A DNA stretch of 64,000 bases from Lachnospira sp. GTDB taxonomy: Bacteria > Bacillota > Clostridia > Lachnospirales > Lachnospiraceae. This document shows, one piece after another, positions 26,727-34,917 of this stretch; position 1 is the stretch's first letter; the number at the start of each line of letters is the position of its first letter. The translations under genes and the position numbers were made by a program. A model generated the notes under the pieces. The model saw only the letters and a program-made list of their open reading frames with translations, searched no databases and had not been told where the DNA came from. Location: NCBI GenBank assembly GCA_017621205.1, contig JAGATQ010000032.1:1-64000 (forward strand), given 5' to 3'.

Positions 26727-26810
26727 GCGGAAGTGTCGGAACTGGCAGACGAGCAAGACTAAGGATCTTGTGGCAGCAATGTCGTGTGGGTTCAAGTCCC
26801 ATCTTCCGCA
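26727..26810 (+). tRNA. tRNA-Leu, anticodon AAG
   Basis: An 84-base class II tRNA. The acceptor stem GCGGAAG pairs with CTTCCGC, the discriminator base is A, and a long variable arm is present, all leucine features. The anticodon stem CAAGA/TCTTG encloses the 7-base loop CTAAGGA, so the anticodon is AAG with G37. The T arm is GTGGG-TTCAAGT-CCCAT. CCA is not encoded. AAG at position 34 is uncommon for bacterial tRNA-Leu and would need A34-to-inosine deamination for wide decoding. Confidence 0.93.
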
Positions 26811-26824
26811 TTGGATTCAAACTG

Positions 26825-26860
26825 AGGAAGCCTTGATTTTATTGAGGTTTCCTTTTTTTT
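26825..26860 (+). terminator. Terminator after tRNA-Leu
   Basis: AGGAAGCCTTGAT pairs with ATTGAGGTTTCCT (several G-T pairs), then eight or more Ts. Confidence 0.85.
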
Positions 26861-27055
26861 AATTGTTACTTACTAAGGCTGCCAATGCCGAGGTGGTAAT
26901 TTAGAATGAAATACATACAAATATCAGGCGTGTAGCAAAAGGTCAAACTTTAAAATGTTTGCACGCTCCTTTTTATTGTGGTAAAATATGGCATGTATCT
27001 TTACAAATAGATTGAGGTTGGGTTGGCATCATACAGGGGATTGGGGAGGATTAAA

Positions 27056-29065
27056 ATGAAACGACAAAAGAAGCAGGATATAAAAAGATTCTATAAAAAA
27101 AGTATTATACCGGCAATATTATTATTTTTAATGTTCCTTGTAATATGTGTATATTTTGTATTTGCACTCCTATTTTTCTTTGAACAATATATAATAGATC
27201 AGAAGGTAACTGCGATTTATGATGAAGCGGAATATTGGGGGAATATCATTACAGCGGACGTTAAGGAGGGTGACATTTTAAGTAGAGTCAATTCCCTTGA
27301 GAAATATCTGGGAGAAGAAAATGATATTTGCATTACTGATGAGAGTAACAATATACTTAAGAGTTTAAAAGGCACTGTACCGAATTTTGATTCTTTGAGG
27401 GATACGCATTATATGCTTTATCCGGATGTCAACAATAAAAACGAGGGGGAAATATTAAACGAATATCTATCTTTTAGAAGAATGTGGAGCCAGCTTAAAG
27501 AGGTATTGGCAGGGGAAGATGTTAATGATAAAGACTGGCTATCACAGACAATTATTTCGGATTTTTACTGGGTGGAGATTCCGGTGGAATTGGATGGATA
27601 TCACTTATATTATAAAACACCATTAATTTTGGTTAAGCGGGATATTCTTTTTATATTATCGGTAAGTGCTGAAGTCATGATTCCCCTAATGGTTCCTGTC
27701 ATTTTGCTTATGATAAATGTGGTTTCTTCTGTTCGGATGCAGAGGCGTATGATAAAGCTATTATATATGGATTCTGTTACCGGTGGCAAAAACTGGTTGT
27801 ATTTTATACAGCAGGGTAAGAGAATATTGGCTAAAAGGAGAATTACTGGAAATTTCTATGAAGTAGTGAATCTGCATATGAACCGTTATCAAGAGTATTG
27901 CCTGTGCTATGGCAATGAAGCGGGGGAAGTGCTGTTAACAGATATTGATACTTTTCTTCAGAAACAGATTGGAAAGCAGGAGGTATTTGCCCGTTTTTCA
28001 AAAGCAGATTTCGGATTGCTGCTGCAGGCGGATTCTGTGGAGCAGTGTGAAAAACGTTTGGAGAAGCTTTTGACAGACTTGACAGCAATTCAGGAGGGTA
28101 GAACAATAGCTTTTCAAGCCGGATTGTATCAGATAGATTTGAAAGCTTTAAAGAAAGAAAACAAAAAACATTTGAAGATGCAACTGGATATAGAAAGATT
28201 CTTTCACTATGCCAATGCAGCGAGACTTACAATTCATGAGAAGGAAGGACAATTCATCAAGCTGTTTGATGAACAGATTTTGCAGGAGCAGATGTGGAAG
28301 CATAAGGTGGAGGATACCATGGAAGCAGCTTTACACAATCATGAGTTCCAGATGTATTTACAGCCCAAGTATAATCCAGTATCGAATAAGCTTGTGGGGG
28401 CAGAGGCTTTGGTGCGATGGATTTCTCCTACAGAGGGAATGATTCCTCCCGGACGGTTTATTCCTATATTTGAAGAAAATGGATTCATAACCCGTTTGGA
28501 TGATTATATGATTGCGGCTGTGGCAAAGTTTCAAGCAGAACGAAAAAAGCAGGGCAAAAAGCCCATTATCATTTCTGTGAATGTCTCTAGAGCGAATTTT
28601 ACAAAGGATAATTTGTCTTCCCATATCTGTCAATTGATAGATAAATATGGGGCTGAGCATTCCGGTATTGAATTGGAAGTAACCGAAAGTGCTTTTTTTG
28701 GTGACAAGAGGATTTTGCAGAAGATTCTTAGTGAGCTGAAAGGGTATGGATTTCGCCTTTCGATGGATGATTTTGGAGCGGGTTATTCATCGTTGAATTC
28801 CCTGAAAGAATTACCGGTAGATGTTCTAAAGCTGGATATGGAGTTTTTTAGGGGGAAGGATACAGAGAAGCGTGGCGAGATTGTAGTAAAAGAAGCAATT
28901 CGGCTGGCTAAAAACTTAGATATGGAGGTTGTGGCAGAGGGGATAGAGAAGAAGGAGCAGGTGGAATTTTTGGCCGCAAATGAATGTGATATGATTCAAG
29001 GATATTATTTTGCAAAGCCTATGCCTGTTGAGGAATTTGATGAAAGGGCGGAGAGGGATGCATAA
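27056..29065 (+). CDS. Membrane-anchored EAL phosphodiesterase
   Basis: A 669-residue membrane protein expected to degrade c-di-GMP. A first membrane segment (about 16-38) and a second (about 202-225) bracket an extracytoplasmic region of about 160 residues, probably a sensor. A GGDEF-like domain follows (about 240-390) with SKADFG in place of the GGDEF loop, so it should be inactive as a cyclase. The EAL domain has E450-A-L, LEVTES, MDDFGAGYSSL, LKLDMEF, VAEGIE and IQGYYFAKP and looks active. GGGGAGGA precedes ATG 27056. Its architecture differs from the soluble enzyme at 343, so signal input differs. Confidence 0.9.
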   Translation: MKRQKKQDIKRFYKKSIIPAILLFLMFLVICVYFVFALLFFFEQYIIDQKVTAIYDEAEYWGNIITADVKEGDILSRVNSLEKYLGEENDICITDESNNILKSLKGTVPNFDSLRDTHYMLYPDVNNKNEGEILNEYLSFRRMWSQLKEVLAGEDVNDKDWLSQTIISDFYWVEIPVELDGYHLYYKTPLILVKRDILFILSVSAEVMIPLMVPVILLMINVVSSVRMQRRMIKLLYMDSVTGGKNWLYFIQQGKRILAKRRITGNFYEVVNLHMNRYQEYCLCYGNEAGEVLLTDIDTFLQKQIGKQEVFARFSKADFGLLLQADSVEQCEKRLEKLLTDLTAIQEGRTIAFQAGLYQIDLKALKKENKKHLKMQLDIERFFHYANAARLTIHEKEGQFIKLFDEQILQEQMWKHKVEDTMEAALHNHEFQMYLQPKYNPVSNKLVGAEALVRWISPTEGMIPPGRFIPIFEENGFITRLDDYMIAAVAKFQAERKKQGKKPIIISVNVSRANFTKDNLSSHICQLIDKYGAEHSGIELEVTESAFFGDKRILQKILSELKGYGFRLSMDDFGAGYSSLNSLKELPVDVLKLDMEFFRGKDTEKRGEIVVKEAIRLAKNLDMEVVAEGIEKKEQVEFLAANECDMIQGYYFAKPMPVEEFDERAERDA

Positions 29066-29492
29066 AAGTAGAAAAAGGTAGAAAAAGATTTAAGTTAAAC
29101 CATGTAAAATTCTTCTATATACACTAATAGCGGTTCTGGATTTTTTATCGCTTTAATCCTACGTTGATTCGGCTGCAGTTATCAATGTTGCTTGCCATGG
29201 TTCGTAGGTATCAGCAGCTTGTTTTGCGATGGGTTTCTGTAATGATTTGCAGTGTGTCCATCGCAATTTTAGATTATGTTCTATCGCTACCATTGTTTGA
29301 ATCGTGATAGTGTCTGGTACTCTTAAGTATTATATTACTTCGTGCATAATGTCTAAAAAATCAAGAAATTATATATTTGTGTCGCTAGAAGGGATGTGCT
29401 ATACTATAAGCAGTTAACAGAGAGGATAGATTCGCTAGACGATATCATGTTTCAAGGTACACATATAAACACGCATAAAATTGAGGTGTAAT
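29066..29492. other. 427-base intergenic region with one promoter
   Basis: No gene or RNA family is recognised here. The only clear signal is an extended -10 promoter near the right end: TTGTGT (29377-29382), 17-base spacer, TGC then TATACT (29400-29405), directed at the downstream isomerase-like gene. Weak inverted repeats are present but no terminator-like structure was found after the EAL gene. Confidence 0.5.
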
Positions 29493-30284
29493 ATGGGCAG
29501 AATATTGATTGTGTCCAAGGTGGGGCAGTTAGCAGAATATAAGAATATTGCTGAGGAGTATGGGGTAGCTTTCGAGATGAATGATTTTTATAATCCCGAT
29601 GTGTTGGATGATGAGAAGGTTCAGAAGGATATTATGGAAAGCTACAAAAAAGCAGGCATTCCAATAGGAAGCACAATGCATGGAGCATTTCTGGATGTTA
29701 CAGTGTTTAGTCAGGACCGGAGAATCCGGGAGATTTCCAGACTTAGGATGGAGCAGAGCATGGAGATTGCTAATGAGCTTTCCCTGACGGCAGTTGTGTT
29801 TCATTCCAATGCGAATCCGTTTCTTAAAGATACAGAATATGAGGATTCTGTTATTGAAGAGACTGCTGCTTATTTAGAAGAGCTGTTAGAAAGATTTCCA
29901 AGGCAGAATATATATTTAGAGAATATGTTTGATGAGAAACCAGATATCATTACAGCGATTTCAAAACGGCTGAAACAATATCCTAATTATGGGATTTGTT
30001 TTGATTATGCTCATGCCAATGTTTTTGGTACTAATTTGTCTGAATGGGTAGAAGCAGTAGCCCCATATACGAAGCATATTCATATTAATGACAATGATTT
30101 AAGGCAGGATTTGCACCTGGCATTGGGAGACGGACAGATTATCTGGAAAGAATTTGATAGATATTATAAACAGTATTTTAGGGGTTGCAGCGTACTGATT
30201 GAGACGACAGAACTTGCGTTGCAGAAGCGTTCTCTTGAGTATATCAAGCATCAGCTTTCATGTCTTTCCCAAGAGTTGTTATGA
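29493..30284 (+). CDS. Sugar phosphate isomerase/epimerase-like TIM barrel
   Basis: A 263-residue AP-endonuclease-family-2 TIM barrel, the fold of xylose isomerase-like epimerases. Likely metal ligands are visible in order: His in VVFHSN, Glu in YLENMF, Asp and His in CFDYAHANVF, His in KHIHINDND and Glu in VLIETTE. Substrate unknown. ATG 29493 is used, with GAGGTG just upstream; a TTG at 29481 would put the ribosome site inside the gene. Its role beside second-messenger genes is unclear. Confidence 0.78.
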   Translation: MGRILIVSKVGQLAEYKNIAEEYGVAFEMNDFYNPDVLDDEKVQKDIMESYKKAGIPIGSTMHGAFLDVTVFSQDRRIREISRLRMEQSMEIANELSLTAVVFHSNANPFLKDTEYEDSVIEETAAYLEELLERFPRQNIYLENMFDEKPDIITAISKRLKQYPNYGICFDYAHANVFGTNLSEWVEAVAPYTKHIHINDNDLRQDLHLALGDGQIIWKEFDRYYKQYFRGCSVLIETTELALQKRSLEYIKHQLSCLSQELL

Positions 30285-30397
30285 GAAAGTAGTATGGTTA
30301 TGGTATGCTAGGTTTCAAGCCATACGTCATGGGCAGGGATTACATTGATAGTAGTTCATATAGTTTATTTTATTGTTATAGGAAAAGTGAGGATATT

Positions 30398-31402
30398 ATG
30401 GAAAAAAATAAACCCTATAAAGCAGAGGAATTGTTAGAGCAGATTTTCTATTATATGAGTGAGCTTGTAAATGAACGACGTTTTGATAATACTATTTGCC
30501 TTTTGACGGATTTGGGGAAAATACTTGTGAATTCTGATAGGGCGTCCTTGTGGTATTATGACGTGAAGAAAAAGCAATATTGGACGCTTGCAGCATCTGG
30601 CAGTGAAAGGATTGTTGTGCCGGAGGGAACCGGAATCATAGGTGCTACGATTTCCAATAAAGAAATTATTGTGATGAATCACCCCTATGAGGATGACCGT
30701 TTTAATCCGGAGGTGGATAAGGAGACAGGTTATGTAACAAAGTCTATCCTCTGTATGCCGGTGACAAATGAGAAAGGGCAGGTTATTGGTGCTTTTCAGG
30801 CAATTAATAAGATGGGAGAGGATGGGGAAGCGGCTCCCTTTGATGAGAAGGATATCAAAAGGCTTGCCATGGTGGCAGCATATTGCAATAAGACGTTGGA
30901 ATCCCATCTTTTGTATGAAGCAGCTCAGGTAGATCCATTGACTGGTCTTAAGAACCGACGCGGATTCTTTGAATATTATGGTGAGCAGGTAAGGGAGGAC
31001 AATGACAAGCGTCCGACAGCGGTGATTATATGTGATATTGATTTCTTTAAAAAGGTAAATGATACCTATGGGCATAATGCAGGTGATATGGTTTTGATGC
31101 ATGTTGCTGATATTTTGCAACGTAATATTATGAATGGTGATGAGGTTGTCCGCTGGGGCGGGGAAGAGTTCGTGATGCTGCTTTCTAAATGCAGTATTTC
31201 TGAGGCTGTTGCTTTTGCAGAGAATATTCGCAAGCAGGTAGAGGAGTCAACGTGTGAGTTTGGTGGACAGATAATTAAGATTACTATGTCGTTTGGAGTA
31301 GCACCATTACTTATAGAGCGTTCATCTGATGAGAATATCAGAGAGGCGGACGAGCGATTATATCAAGCGAAGGAATCTGGCAGAAACCGTGTGGTTTCTT
31401 AA
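30398..31402 (+). CDS. GAF-GGDEF diguanylate cyclase
   Basis: A soluble 334-residue protein expected to make c-di-GMP from GTP. The N-terminal GAF domain (about 15-165; RASLWYYD and NHPYEDDRFNPEVD are typical) probably binds a small ligand. The GGDEF domain (about 175-330) has DPLTGLKNRRG, CDIDFFKKVNDTYGH and intact G254-G-E-E-F. At the place of the RxxD inhibitory site the sequence is MNGD, so product inhibition through that site is unlikely. ATG 30398 with GTGAGGA is preferred over an ATG at 30305. It ends 20 bases before the TIR gene. Confidence 0.9.
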   Translation: MEKNKPYKAEELLEQIFYYMSELVNERRFDNTICLLTDLGKILVNSDRASLWYYDVKKKQYWTLAASGSERIVVPEGTGIIGATISNKEIIVMNHPYEDDRFNPEVDKETGYVTKSILCMPVTNEKGQVIGAFQAINKMGEDGEAAPFDEKDIKRLAMVAAYCNKTLESHLLYEAAQVDPLTGLKNRRGFFEYYGEQVREDNDKRPTAVIICDIDFFKKVNDTYGHNAGDMVLMHVADILQRNIMNGDEVVRWGGEEFVMLLSKCSISEAVAFAENIRKQVEESTCEFGGQIIKITMSFGVAPLLIERSSDENIREADERLYQAKESGRNRVVS

Positions 31403-31422
31403 CTTCTTGGGAGGGTGCTGTT

Positions 31423-32295
31423 ATGGCGGAAAGAAAAAGAATATTTGTTAGCCACAGCTCTAAGAATGAGAAGGTTGTCAATGATATTCTGGGGCTGTTA
31501 AGACAATTAAGTATATCTTATTGGAAGGCTCCGGAGATGATTCCTGTGGGGTCTAATTACGCAAGGGAGATTCCGAAGGCGATTAAGGAATGCGAGGTTT
31601 TCCTTTTGGTGCTTTCAGAGGAGTCGCAGGTCTCCATATGGGTAGAGAAGGAGATTGATATGGCGGTTAATTGCCGGAAAACAATTGTTCCGGTTAAGAT
31701 TGACAATACCCCGCTTAATGATTTGTATTCCTTTTATTTAAATAATGTACAGATGATTCCTTACAGTGAGAATGCAGATAGGGGAAGGCGTATGTTGAAG
31801 GATCGGCTTCTTAAACTGCTTCCCAGGGAAGAGAAAAAAGAGGAGAAGCAAGAGGAAGAACATACTGGACAGAAAGAAGCTGGTAGAAGAATGTCCAAGC
31901 GGAAGGTGGATGTTTTTTCCAAGAATCCTGCACCAATCCAATGTCAGTTTTGTGGTGGTGGACTTAAGGAGATAGGTGTGGGTGTCTATGAATGCCGGGC
32001 ATGTGGAAGGGAGAATTATGACTATTTGAGAAAGGTGCGGAATTATCTGGAACAGAATGGTTCCCGTTCTGCAGTGCTGATTGCACGGGAAACCGGAGTA
32101 CCAAGAGATTCAGTGGAGTATTTTTTAAGAGAGGAGTTTTTAGAGATTCCAAAGTACGCTGCCGGACGATTGTCCTGTGTTAGGTGTGGAGCACCAATCC
32201 GTACAGGGAAGTTGTGTGATAAGTGTAAGGAGATAGAAGGAATGCAGACAGGTTCTGGCTCACAAGTGAAGTGGCATTCCACCAAGAGGCGATAA
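31423..32295 (+). CDS. TIR domain protein with C-terminal zinc ribbons
   Basis: A 290-residue protein. Residues 1-115 form a TIR domain (RIFVSHSSKNEKVVNDIL, then LLVLSEESQVSIWVEKEIDMA); E77 is in the position of the NADase catalytic Glu of enzymatic TIRs. A Lys/Glu-rich linker (about 130-160) follows. The C-terminal part has a CxxC-x13-CxxC zinc ribbon (C174, C177, C191, C194), an HTH-like segment and a second CxxC-x9-CxxC pair (C252, C255, C265, C268); this part recalls the YvyF-type flagellar-operon protein. It may be an NAD-cleaving effector or a scaffold. It lies between a diguanylate cyclase and a class III nucleotide cyclase in one direction. Confidence 0.82.
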   Translation: MAERKRIFVSHSSKNEKVVNDILGLLRQLSISYWKAPEMIPVGSNYAREIPKAIKECEVFLLVLSEESQVSIWVEKEIDMAVNCRKTIVPVKIDNTPLNDLYSFYLNNVQMIPYSENADRGRRMLKDRLLKLLPREEKKEEKQEEEHTGQKEAGRRMSKRKVDVFSKNPAPIQCQFCGGGLKEIGVGVYECRACGRENYDYLRKVRNYLEQNGSRSAVLIARETGVPRDSVEYFLREEFLEIPKYAAGRLSCVRCGAPIRTGKLCDKCKEIEGMQTGSGSQVKWHSTKRR

Positions 32296-32384
32296 TTTCA
32301 AGTTAAGTAAGGTGAAGAAAGGCTGGCTGTCTGATGGAATGCTTGCATCAGGCAGAAGGGTATGGCAGGATTTGAGGAGATAAT

Positions 32385-33884
32385 ATGAAGACGATATGGG
32401 TAATCGGGCGTGACAAGAAAGAGATGATTGAGGCACAGAGGGCAATTAATTCTGATGGGAGCATGCGTGCGGTTTGTATTCTTTCTAATGAGGTGCTTCA
32501 TAAGGCTATGAGTCATACAGATGAGATGGGAGTATTGAAGGATACTCCTTCTTTAATTATATTGGATTATGACAGGGAAAAGGATATGTCAGAAGAGGTG
32601 CTGTTACAGATAAAGCAGCATCAGGCATTGGCAGGTATTCCCCTGTTTTTTATGATGGAGAATAGAACCGAGGAGATGGATGAGCTGTGCTATTCCAAGG
32701 GTGCAACCGTAGTGCTTCACAAACCATTTTCTAAGGCGGAGATTCTTCGTATTGAACGTACGGCTTGGCAGCACGATGTGACGAAAAGCTATGAGAAGAT
32801 GCTGCAGAAGCAGGCGGGAGATCTGCTGGTGGCAAAAGAGGTGCAGCGTTTGAATGACCAGCTACGTTCCCGTAATGACCTTCTGCACCAGATATTTGGG
32901 CGGTATTTTTCCGAGCAGGTGGTGGATATGATACTAGAGCAGCCACAGGGGGCAGCGATTGGTGGAGAGAAACGAGAGATTACCATTATGATGGCAGATT
33001 TAAGAGGGTTTACTTCTATGTCAGAAACGCTGGATTCCGATGTTGTGACGGATGTATTGAATCATTTTTTCTCTGTTATGGCGGAGGTAATTACCGAGCA
33101 TAATGGTACTGTGATTGAATATCTCGGTGATGCGATTCTCGCTGTGTTTGGTGCTCCTCTTGTGACCACGGAGCAGACAGAGAAGGCAATCGCTGCTGCT
33201 ATTCAGATGCAGAATCAGATGCAGCGTGTCAACGAGTACTGCGAATCTCTCCATTATCCTGTGTTGGAGATGGGAATCGGAATTCATCGGGGAGAGGTAT
33301 TTATTGGCAATGTTGGTTCCGAGAATATGATGCGATATAATGTGATTGGACAGGCGGTGAATCTGTGTTCAAGAATTGAAAGCTATAGTCTTGGGGGGCA
33401 GATATTAATTTCCCAAGAATCCATTGGCAAGGTAGATTGCCAGGTGAAGGTACGAAATTTAATTGAGATTAGTGTGAAAGGAATACAAAAACCGGTGCCA
33501 ATCTGTGAAGTGTTGGCGATATCGGGGAGGTATGCTTGTGCAGTGGAATATACGGCATCAGATATTTTGCATTTGATTAAGGAACGGATTGTTTTTAATT
33601 TGTACCTGCTGGATGGAAAAATGATTACGGAGCAGATGGTAACAGCCAACCTTACCTATTTTTCACGAAAAACAGCTAAGGTGCTTCTTGAGGATACAGA
33701 TGGTTTTGATATTAAGGAGTATTCTGATGTGGAGATATTTGCAGCAAAGCGTAGTGGTAAGGCAGTATTTACCAATGTATATGCCAAGGTGATGAAGCGG
33801 GAGGATAAGGAAGTGACTCTTTCGTTTACACATGTGAATAAAGGATTTCAAACCTTTGCGGAGCAATGTCTGAAGAACTGGTAA
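32385..33884 (+). CDS. Receiver-like domain plus class III nucleotide cyclase
   Basis: A 499-residue soluble protein. Residues 1-125 resemble a response-regulator receiver (LIILDYD with D61, LHKPFS with K113). A helical linker leads to a class III cyclase domain (about 190-375) with both metal Asp residues (D205 in MMADLRGFTS, D249 in EYLGDAILAVFG) and the transition-state N326 and R330. The purine-specifying positions read E245 and N319, not the Lys/Asp or Lys/Thr of adenylate cyclases. The last 110 residues form a beta-rich domain that weakly resembles PilZ. The product nucleotide cannot be predicted with certainty. The next gene follows after 11 bases. Confidence 0.87.
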   Translation: MKTIWVIGRDKKEMIEAQRAINSDGSMRAVCILSNEVLHKAMSHTDEMGVLKDTPSLIILDYDREKDMSEEVLLQIKQHQALAGIPLFFMMENRTEEMDELCYSKGATVVLHKPFSKAEILRIERTAWQHDVTKSYEKMLQKQAGDLLVAKEVQRLNDQLRSRNDLLHQIFGRYFSEQVVDMILEQPQGAAIGGEKREITIMMADLRGFTSMSETLDSDVVTDVLNHFFSVMAEVITEHNGTVIEYLGDAILAVFGAPLVTTEQTEKAIAAAIQMQNQMQRVNEYCESLHYPVLEMGIGIHRGEVFIGNVGSENMMRYNVIGQAVNLCSRIESYSLGGQILISQESIGKVDCQVKVRNLIEISVKGIQKPVPICEVLAISGRYACAVEYTASDILHLIKERIVFNLYLLDGKMITEQMVTANLTYFSRKTAKVLLEDTDGFDIKEYSDVEIFAAKRSGKAVFTNVYAKVMKREDKEVTLSFTHVNKGFQTFAEQCLKNW

Positions 33885-33895
33885 GGAGGAGTATT

Positions 33896-34885
33896 ATGAA
33901 TTCAAAAACATATCATTTTGAGAGGTTTACAGAGCAATTAGAGCAACTACCCGGTGCAGAATACTATTATTATAAGGATAAGAATTTTCTTCTTGCTGAA
34001 TATACGGCAGAGGGGATGATTCTTGGACAGGAGAAGGCGTTTGAATTATTAAATGAACATAACATTGATTTTCTATTGGTTTCCCATCATTTGCAGGAAC
34101 AGCAGGAGTTATATTTCTTTAGTCGCACCAGAATGGTCAGGGCATTGGAATTTCTAGGGTATTTATTAGAGGATTCTGGTTTGGTAAAGGGAGATGCTGC
34201 CTACGCCCAAGGGCAGATTTCACTTGTTATGCTGCGGGTGTATGAGGCAGAGAAGGAAATATATGATACGTTGCAATATATTATGTACCGTGTGGAGCAG
34301 TATTTTAATGAGATAGAGCTTGTTGATGCTGCCAGATATGCTAAAGAACATGAGAAAGAGATTCGCAGTATGGTACGGTTTGTCAAAAAGCAGGAGAAGT
34401 GGTTTTATGTGAAGACGCTGGATATTGTAGAGGCTGGCAAAAAAATCTGTATTAAGACACTGGAAAATGAATCTGGTGTGATTGTTACTGCAAATGAAGA
34501 TACCTATATTATGATTGGCTGCCGTGGTGAGGTATATGATATTGCAAGGGATAAATTTGAGCAAACTTATGAAATGAGTGATGAACCATTGGATGTGTTT
34601 GAACAGATGCTTTATTATATACCTGCGGTGGAAACAGTGCCGGAGGGTGAATATATTAGTCTGGACGAGTTGGCAAGAGTCTGTTATCCGGTGTCGGGCA
34701 ATGAAATATATGCAAGACAGCTTACCAAAAGAACAAAGGTGTTTTCAATAAAGGAAGAGCAGGGGTACTTCTTAGGAGATGCGGGAGACTATATGGCAAT
34801 TCGTACAGACGATTATCAAGATATTTATATTATCAAGAAGGATATTTTTGAGGGAAATTATGAACTGGCGGTGGAAAAGCAATAG
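33896..34885 (+). CDS. Unknown protein with two related C-terminal repeats
   Basis: A 329-residue cytosolic protein I do not recognise. The N-terminal half is helical and acidic. The C-terminal half has two similar segments: VIVTANEDTYIMIGCRGEVY followed by DIARDKFEQTYE (about 200-235), and GDYMAIRTDDYQDIYIIKKD followed by IFEGNYE (about 290-320). Both resemble the 'PGDYxV...PxxFxxTYE' beta module seen in assorted bacterial proteins. AAGGAGGA precedes ATG 33896, 11 bases after the cyclase stop, so it is likely co-expressed with the cyclase and may be a partner. Confidence 0.7.
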   Translation: MNSKTYHFERFTEQLEQLPGAEYYYYKDKNFLLAEYTAEGMILGQEKAFELLNEHNIDFLLVSHHLQEQQELYFFSRTRMVRALEFLGYLLEDSGLVKGDAAYAQGQISLVMLRVYEAEKEIYDTLQYIMYRVEQYFNEIELVDAARYAKEHEKEIRSMVRFVKKQEKWFYVKTLDIVEAGKKICIKTLENESGVIVTANEDTYIMIGCRGEVYDIARDKFEQTYEMSDEPLDVFEQMLYYIPAVETVPEGEYISLDELARVCYPVSGNEIYARQLTKRTKVFSIKEEQGYFLGDAGDYMAIRTDDYQDIYIIKKDIFEGNYELAVEKQ

Positions 34886-34917
34886 CATGGCAGTGATGCT
34901 AGAAAGGATTGACAGGT

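Noticed and set aside
26727..26810. tRNA-Leu as an integration site for a mobile element
   Set aside because: No copy of its 3' end was seen in the downstream sequence and no integrase gene is present.
30398..33884. Canonical CBASS or Pycsar operon
   Set aside because: No CD-NTase, no cyclic-nucleotide-binding TIR effector and no ancillary CBASS genes are visible, so only a possible relation is reported.
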